Part shown: positions 4,310 through 7,519 of the stretch, piece after piece
Numbering within the stretch: the stretch's first letter is position 1
How the letters are laid out: each line of letters begins with the position of its first letter
Assembly (NCBI RefSeq): GCF_023228785.1
Contig: NZ_JALOAN010000060.1
Coordinates: 1-7,519, forward strand
DNA: 7,519 bases
Reading direction: 5' to 3'
From: Sulfurimonas sp.
Lineage (GTDB): Bacteria; Campylobacterota; Campylobacteria; Campylobacterales; Sulfurimonadaceae
Translations under genes and position numbers: made by a program
Notes under the pieces: model-generated
Seen by the model: only the letters and a program-made list of their open reading frames with translations
What the model was told of the DNA's origin: nothing
Databases searched by the model: none

Positions 4310-4648
4310 ATGATTCAGTTCAAAAGTAATACTTGTTCGTCCTGTCATAAACGAGGCCCGTTCATGGGTGGGTATAACCACGAAAACCAAACATGGTTTT
4401 TATCCTGCTTATGGTGTGGTGAGATTATGGAAACAACCGAGGCCGTCGTTAAGGACCAAATTTTATTACAGCAGCAGATTGGTAAACATGCCTGCCCTAA
4501 CTGCGGGATTCAGGCCCCGGCCAAAGGACGGATTACTCTATCCGGGATTATGGAATTTGCCTGCACCAATTGTGGATTCAAAGAAATCCTGACCCCCTAT
4601 GGATTTGAGCAATATATGAAAGTGATCGGCGGGAGGCTGAACCCGTGA
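4310..4648 (+). CDS. double zinc-ribbon small protein
   Basis: 112 aa; ATG preceded by AGAGG (4296-4300), 9 nt away. It contains two four-cysteine ribbons of similar design: C9-x2-C12 with C33-x2-C36 (TCSSCHK...LSCLWCGE), and C62-x2-C65 with C85-x2-C88 (ACPNCGI...FACTNCGF). A short helix (VVKDQILLQQQIG) links them. Zinc binding is well supported by the spacing; nucleic-acid or protein binding is inferred. There is no enzyme domain and no membrane segment. It is the first gene of a three-gene coupled set: its TGA overlaps the GTG of the next gene. The structured leader upstream is placed to control it. The exact family is not recognised. Confidence 0.9.
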   Translation: MIQFKSNTCSSCHKRGPFMGGYNHENQTWFLSCLWCGEIMETTEAVVKDQILLQQQIGKHACPNCGIQAPAKGRITLSGIMEFACTNCGFKEILTPYGFEQYMKVIGGRLNP

Positions 4649-4929
4649 AAGATTTGCATATCATTGTTTGTGGAATACATATTACGTTGGGGCTGTTTTT
4701 TGTAACAGCCATGATAAAGCTGCTGTACGATAGAGTGACCCTGTTGCCGTCAATTCCCTCACTAAAACCCTCGGCACCCGATCATATTCAACGCCGCCAT
4801 AAAGGTTATCTAAAACGCCGTCGTATTGTATTATATCACTGGTGGAAACTTCTGATTATCGACTTACTCAACGCTTGTGCGAACATCACATTTGCTTATT
4901 TACAATGGACGTGGAGTTTGAAAAAATGA
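4645..4929 (+). CDS. two-transmembrane small membrane protein
   Basis: 94 aa from GTG at 4645 (GTGA overlap with the previous stop), with a strong SD GGGAGG (4631-4636) 8 nt upstream. One hydrophobic helix lies at about residues 5-27 (IIVCGIHITLGLFFVTAMIK). A basic loop follows (QRRHKGYLKRRR, 49-60), then a second hydrophobic, Trp-rich segment at about 61-90 (IVLYHWWKLLIIDLLNACAN). The positive charges between the helices suggest a cytoplasmic loop with both ends outside, although the C-terminal KK weakens this. No family is recognised. Being made in step with a zinc-ribbon protein and a soluble partner hints at a membrane-anchored complex, but holin-like or toxin-like roles cannot be excluded. 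Confidence 0.83.
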   Translation: MKDLHIIVCGIHITLGLFFVTAMIKLLYDRVTLLPSIPSLKPSAPDHIQRRHKGYLKRRRIVLYHWWKLLIIDLLNACANITFAYLQWTWSLKK

Positions 4930-5288
4930 CGTACTCTGAATTTGTTTTACAATTTATTGACCCCACGACCGTATCGGATGAAGCGGCCAAAGAGGGAACC
5001 TATTACACCCGTGCGATATTCGATCAGTTACATCATCCTTTCCGGGTTGCCCTTGGACTGGTTCTTAGCACAAGTCGGTCTATTGTCAGAACGGATATTC
5101 CGAACCTGATTTGGATTAAAGCGGTTCTGTCTGCCCTGTCTGTCTGCGTTGTCGAACAAGGGCGGAATCTAAAATATCCCCGCCCCGGCGACACAATTCC
5201 CCGTTCTAAAGAACCTTGGATTGTTGACGCTCGCATTGAACATATTTCGTACCCGTCTATAAATCATTACAAACCGTCTGAAAACTGA
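4926..5288 (+). CDS. unknown soluble protein, last gene of the coupled trio
   Basis: 120 aa. The ATG at 4926 overlaps the previous stop (ATGA) and has GGAG (4913-4916) 9 nt upstream. Upstream in-frame ATGs at 4905 and 4842 would run deep into the membrane-protein gene and lack this support. The sequence begins MTYSEFVLQFIDPTTVSDEA, has an uninterrupted helical centre (FRVALGLVLS at 39-48; LIWIKAVLSALSVCVVEQG at 61-79) and a polar, proline-rich end (YPRPGDTIPRSKEPW, then HISYPSINHYKPSEN). The central helix is moderately hydrophobic but contains no clear membrane span. No family is recognised. No terminator is evident in the 94 nt before the next gene. Confidence 0.82.
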   Translation: MTYSEFVLQFIDPTTVSDEAAKEGTYYTRAIFDQLHHPFRVALGLVLSTSRSIVRTDIPNLIWIKAVLSALSVCVVEQGRNLKYPRPGDTIPRSKEPWIVDARIEHISYPSINHYKPSEN

Positions 5289-5337
5289 AAGGAATGTGCC
5301 TATGCTAAAATAAGTGAAATCCTGTGATTATTTGTGT

Positions 5338-5374
5338 TTGAAATGAATTGTTATTGACGATATGATTTGGAGGG
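5338..5374 (+). promoter_or_regulatory. candidate sigma70-type promoter and SD ahead of the secreted-protein gene
   Basis: TTGAAA (5338-5343), a 17-nt spacer and TATGAT (5361-5366) match the consensus at five of six positions each. The SD GGAGGG (5369-5374) is 8 nt before the ATG at 5383. Initiation about 7 nt after the -10 would fall near 5373, inside the SD, so this promoter would give a nearly leaderless transcript. A weaker CTGAAA-N17-TATGCT pair (5278-5306) is an alternative. Confidence 0.45.
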
Positions 5375-5382
5375 AAACTCTA

Positions 5383-7519
5383 ATGAATATGAAAAATGAA
5401 AAACTTGTTTTAACTATTGTAGCGTATCTATTGTTGTCCTGCGTCACACTGGCGGGGACCATCATCCTGTCCACCGATATTGAACTGCCTGCCCCGGACC
5501 CGGACCCTAATCAAGTGATAACAGTCTACTTTCACAGTGATGCCCCGCTGCTGTTTATGAATCTGCTGATTCGTGTCAATGGCGATGCAACGCTTGTCGG
5601 GATGATGGACCAAACCAACTGTGGTCAATACGGGTGGGATGAATCCGCGTTTACCTGTACTGTCAACCCGGATAATTCAATTGAATTGTTCGGCTTGAAC
5701 TGGAATGAAAACACAGCCTCGACGGTCGGGTATCTGCAATTTACCTGCAACAGCGGCAAGGTGTACATTTATCTGGATAACGAAGAATCAATGGCCGTCA
5801 GTTGGACCGAAGCCCATACTGTCTCAACCGAATCAATCCGTGTTGGCACACTAACATTACCGCCCTTGATCGAACGCGACGAGCCGGAGTTTTCGATTAG
5901 CCGGAATCCTCTAACGCCCACGGACCCATGCTGGCTCGACTTGCAATCCTTGTTTACGATGACGCGATTTGCCGAGATGTCTACTGGCCCGGAATATTTG
6001 GAATACGGCGAACCGTTTCCAGCAGTTGTCATTTATTCAGACATTACCACCAATCAGGTTTGGGAACCGAACTGTGTTTATATCGTCGCCGCTCAAATCT
6101 ATGTTCAAGCCCTATTGGTTATAGAACCCGGCACCACCGTCTTGTTTGATTTTAATTGCGGGATGTTGGTTAACAATGGCGGCACGTTGATTTCAGAAGG
6201 AACCCCTGACAAGCCAATCATTTATTCGCCGCTGTTAGCTGTTGATTATGAAGTCGAAGAAGATACCTATATCGGTATCGGCAACTGGTGGGAATGGTAC
6301 CGCATATTCCGGTACCAATATATTAGCCCGATGATTATCGAAAGCACCGCCTCCCCCGCAACCAGTGTTTCATATTCGTTTGTCGAAGGGGCACAAGCCG
6401 GGGTCATTCTCGACGGCATTACACTGGACAAACCCATCGAAAACAATACGTTCTTTGGGAATATGTACGGCGTTTACGAAGTTGGACCCGCCTTGACCGA
6501 TGTACGCAATAACCTGTTTTACGTCCATGAAAAATCGGCAATCGAAATTGTAGCAACACTGGACCCGAATGATGTTCCGGAACGGATTCTCAATATTGAA
6601 CATAATACCTGCGATTATGGGTGGACTTACGGTATTATATTTCACGGCATGGACGACCCCAACGGTCCTATGCCGTATGTAGTACTGGCCAACAATGTAA
6701 TGACCGAAAATTATGGTTGCGGATTATACCTGAATGGTTGCTTTCATTACATGTCACTTAGTAACGGCTATCACATGAACGAATATGACAAAAATTATGA
6801 TTTCATGGAGTTTAATCCTGTCCACTCTGCTATTTATCCTTATCAACCCGAATTTGGCGACGACCCTCGGCTTTGGCACCGGTTTGTCCCGGACTGTAAT
6901 TTTATTGATGCCGGACTGGTCTCTATCGCACAAACGTCCCTTGTCGGTATGTCTACGGACTTAGAGGGTAGACCAGATTCAGGAATGTTGGATTTAGGCT
7001 ATCACTATATGGATTGGAATTTTATTCGCACCTCCGGGGTTGATGACATACTGGCCATTGCGGATTACTGGCTTTGTTACGACCCGGCGGACCCCAATAG
7101 CCCTAACTACGTTGACCCCAATTTTGTCACTGACCCTAACGATCTTGCCGATCTGCTGCAATTTGGCGGTGATCTGGACCATAGCGGATTTGTGGATTTG
7201 GAAGATTTCGCCGTTCTATCCCGGTCATGGCGTGCCGCTCCAGACGCCCCCGATCTTGTTCCGGTAATTGGCGGTAATCCCGATGAAGGATGGATTGCCC
7301 TTACCGCCAGTCAACCAAGTACCGATACGGCATTTGTGTATGCCTATATCAATGGCCAATATATCGGACAAGTCTATTCGGCAGGCAGTAACATAGAAAA
7401 GTATTGTGATCTGACAAATTTTGGAAATCGACCGCTTGAGATTAAATTTATCGTCATGGACATGGACGAAAATGTCACGAATTCGCTGCCGTGCTTATAC
7501 GAACCTGACGAACCGTTAT
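5383..7519 (+). CDS. large secreted protein with cohesin-like, beta-helix and dockerin-like regions (partial, 3' end outside window)
   Basis: 712 codons are open to the right edge. Start: ATG with GGAGGG 8 nt upstream. Residues 4-25 form a signal peptide (K4, K7, then LVLTIVAYLLLSC); cleavage may follow TLA (24), or LLSC20 may act as a lipobox. About 27-162 is beta-rich and cohesin-like (VITVYFHSDAPLLFMNLLIR, later GYLQFTC). About 220-545 looks like a right-handed parallel beta-helix: the entry VIEPGTTVLFDF...GGTLISEGTPDKPIIYSP, rungs such as ENNTFFGNMYGVYEV and LANNVMTENYGCGLYL, and the closing MLDLGYHYMDW. At 548-616 a degenerate (VDDILAIADYWL) and a good Ca-loop repeat (D597, D599, S601, D605, D608, then FAVLSRSW) resemble planctomycete dockerin/EF-hand units. 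Further beta-rich sequence (AFVYAYINGQYIGQVY) follows. Many such proteins occur in Phycisphaerae; substrate unknown. Confidence 0.94.
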   Translation, partial: MNMKNEKLVLTIVAYLLLSCVTLAGTIILSTDIELPAPDPDPNQVITVYFHSDAPLLFMNLLIRVNGDATLVGMMDQTNCGQYGWDESAFTCTVNPDNSIELFGLNWNENTASTVGYLQFTCNSGKVYIYLDNEESMAVSWTEAHTVSTESIRVGTLTLPPLIERDEPEFSISRNPLTPTDPCWLDLQSLFTMTRFAEMSTGPEYLEYGEPFPAVVIYSDITTNQVWEPNCVYIVAAQIYVQALLVIEPGTTVLFDFNCGMLVNNGGTLISEGTPDKPIIYSPLLAVDYEVEEDTYIGIGNWWEWYRIFRYQYISPMIIESTASPATSVSYSFVEGAQAGVILDGITLDKPIENNTFFGNMYGVYEVGPALTDVRNNLFYVHEKSAIEIVATLDPNDVPERILNIEHNTCDYGWTYGIIFHGMDDPNGPMPYVVLANNVMTENYGCGLYLNGCFHYMSLSNGYHMNEYDKNYDFMEFNPVHSAIYPYQPEFGDDPRLWHRFVPDCNFIDAGLVSIAQTSLVGMSTDLEGRPDSGMLDLGYHYMDWNFIRTSGVDDILAIADYWLCYDPADPNSPNYVDPNFVTDPNDLADLLQFGGDLDHSGFVDLEDFAVLSRSWRAAPDAPDLVPVIGGNPDEGWIALTASQPSTDTAFVYAYINGQYIGQVYSAGSNIEKYCDLTNFGNRPLEIKFIVMDMDENVTNSLPCLYEPDEPL

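Noticed and set aside
4842..4925. Longer N-terminus for the protein at 4926
   Set aside because: It would overlap the membrane-protein gene by 88 nt; the ATGA overlap and GGAG at 4913 support 4926.
5428..7267. Several 60-91-codon frames on both strands within the secreted-protein gene
   Set aside because: The continuous 712-codon frame with signal peptide and recognisable regions explains the DNA; the others are shadows without SD sites.
1..7519. CRISPR array, rRNA, or phage structural genes
   Set aside because: No regularly spaced direct repeats, no rRNA-like sequence, and no capsid, tail or terminase protein were seen.

Overview
The window looks like an accessory stretch (phage-, plasmid- or integrative-element-like) in a planctomycete, probably of the Phycisphaerae/Sedimentisphaerales type. 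The taxonomic clue is the large secreted protein that begins at 5383 and runs off the right edge. It has a signal peptide, a cohesin-like N-terminal region, a right-handed beta-helix region ending in a DLGYHY-type motif, and a dockerin/EF-hand-like D-x-D-x-S segment. The accessory clue is a run of very short, tightly packed genes with strong Shine-Dalgarno (SD) sites. Most have no assignable function and resemble the conserved small hypotheticals of phages and conjugative elements. All assignments are by eye; no search was run.

Layout. (1) 75-2289, plus strand: six small genes in one probable operon, several joined by ATGA overlaps. The first carries a MutS domain I-like module. (2) 2339-2906: a minus-strand gene of 159 codons lying between two near-identical inverted repeats (24 nt with one mismatch, extending imperfectly to 35 nt). 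A near-consensus promoter with an extended -10 lies just outside the right repeat. A one-base-broken mini-ORF runs into the left repeat. (3) 2994-3940, plus strand: three overlapping genes, namely a CxxCxxCC cysteine-cluster protein, a small acidic coiled-coil-like protein, and an IS1595-type zinc-ribbon/HTH protein without a DDE domain. (4) 3941-4309: 369 nt without a gene. It holds a nested hairpin followed by a U-rich tract, then a multi-stem region with competing pairings that reach the SD of the next gene. (5) 4310-5288, plus strand: three genes coupled by 4-nt overlaps, namely a double zinc-ribbon protein, a two-TM membrane protein and an unknown soluble protein. (6) 5383-7519: the partial secreted protein.

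How it may work together. Blocks 1, 3 and 5 read as co-transcribed accessory modules. The inverted minus gene with its own promoter looks like a moron-like or invertible cassette inserted between two plus-strand modules. The block 4 RNA structure sits where a cis-regulator of block 5 would sit. No integrase, capsid, terminase, relaxase, CRISPR array, tRNA or rRNA is visible. The strongest leads are the repeat-flanked cassette and the SD-sequestering leader.
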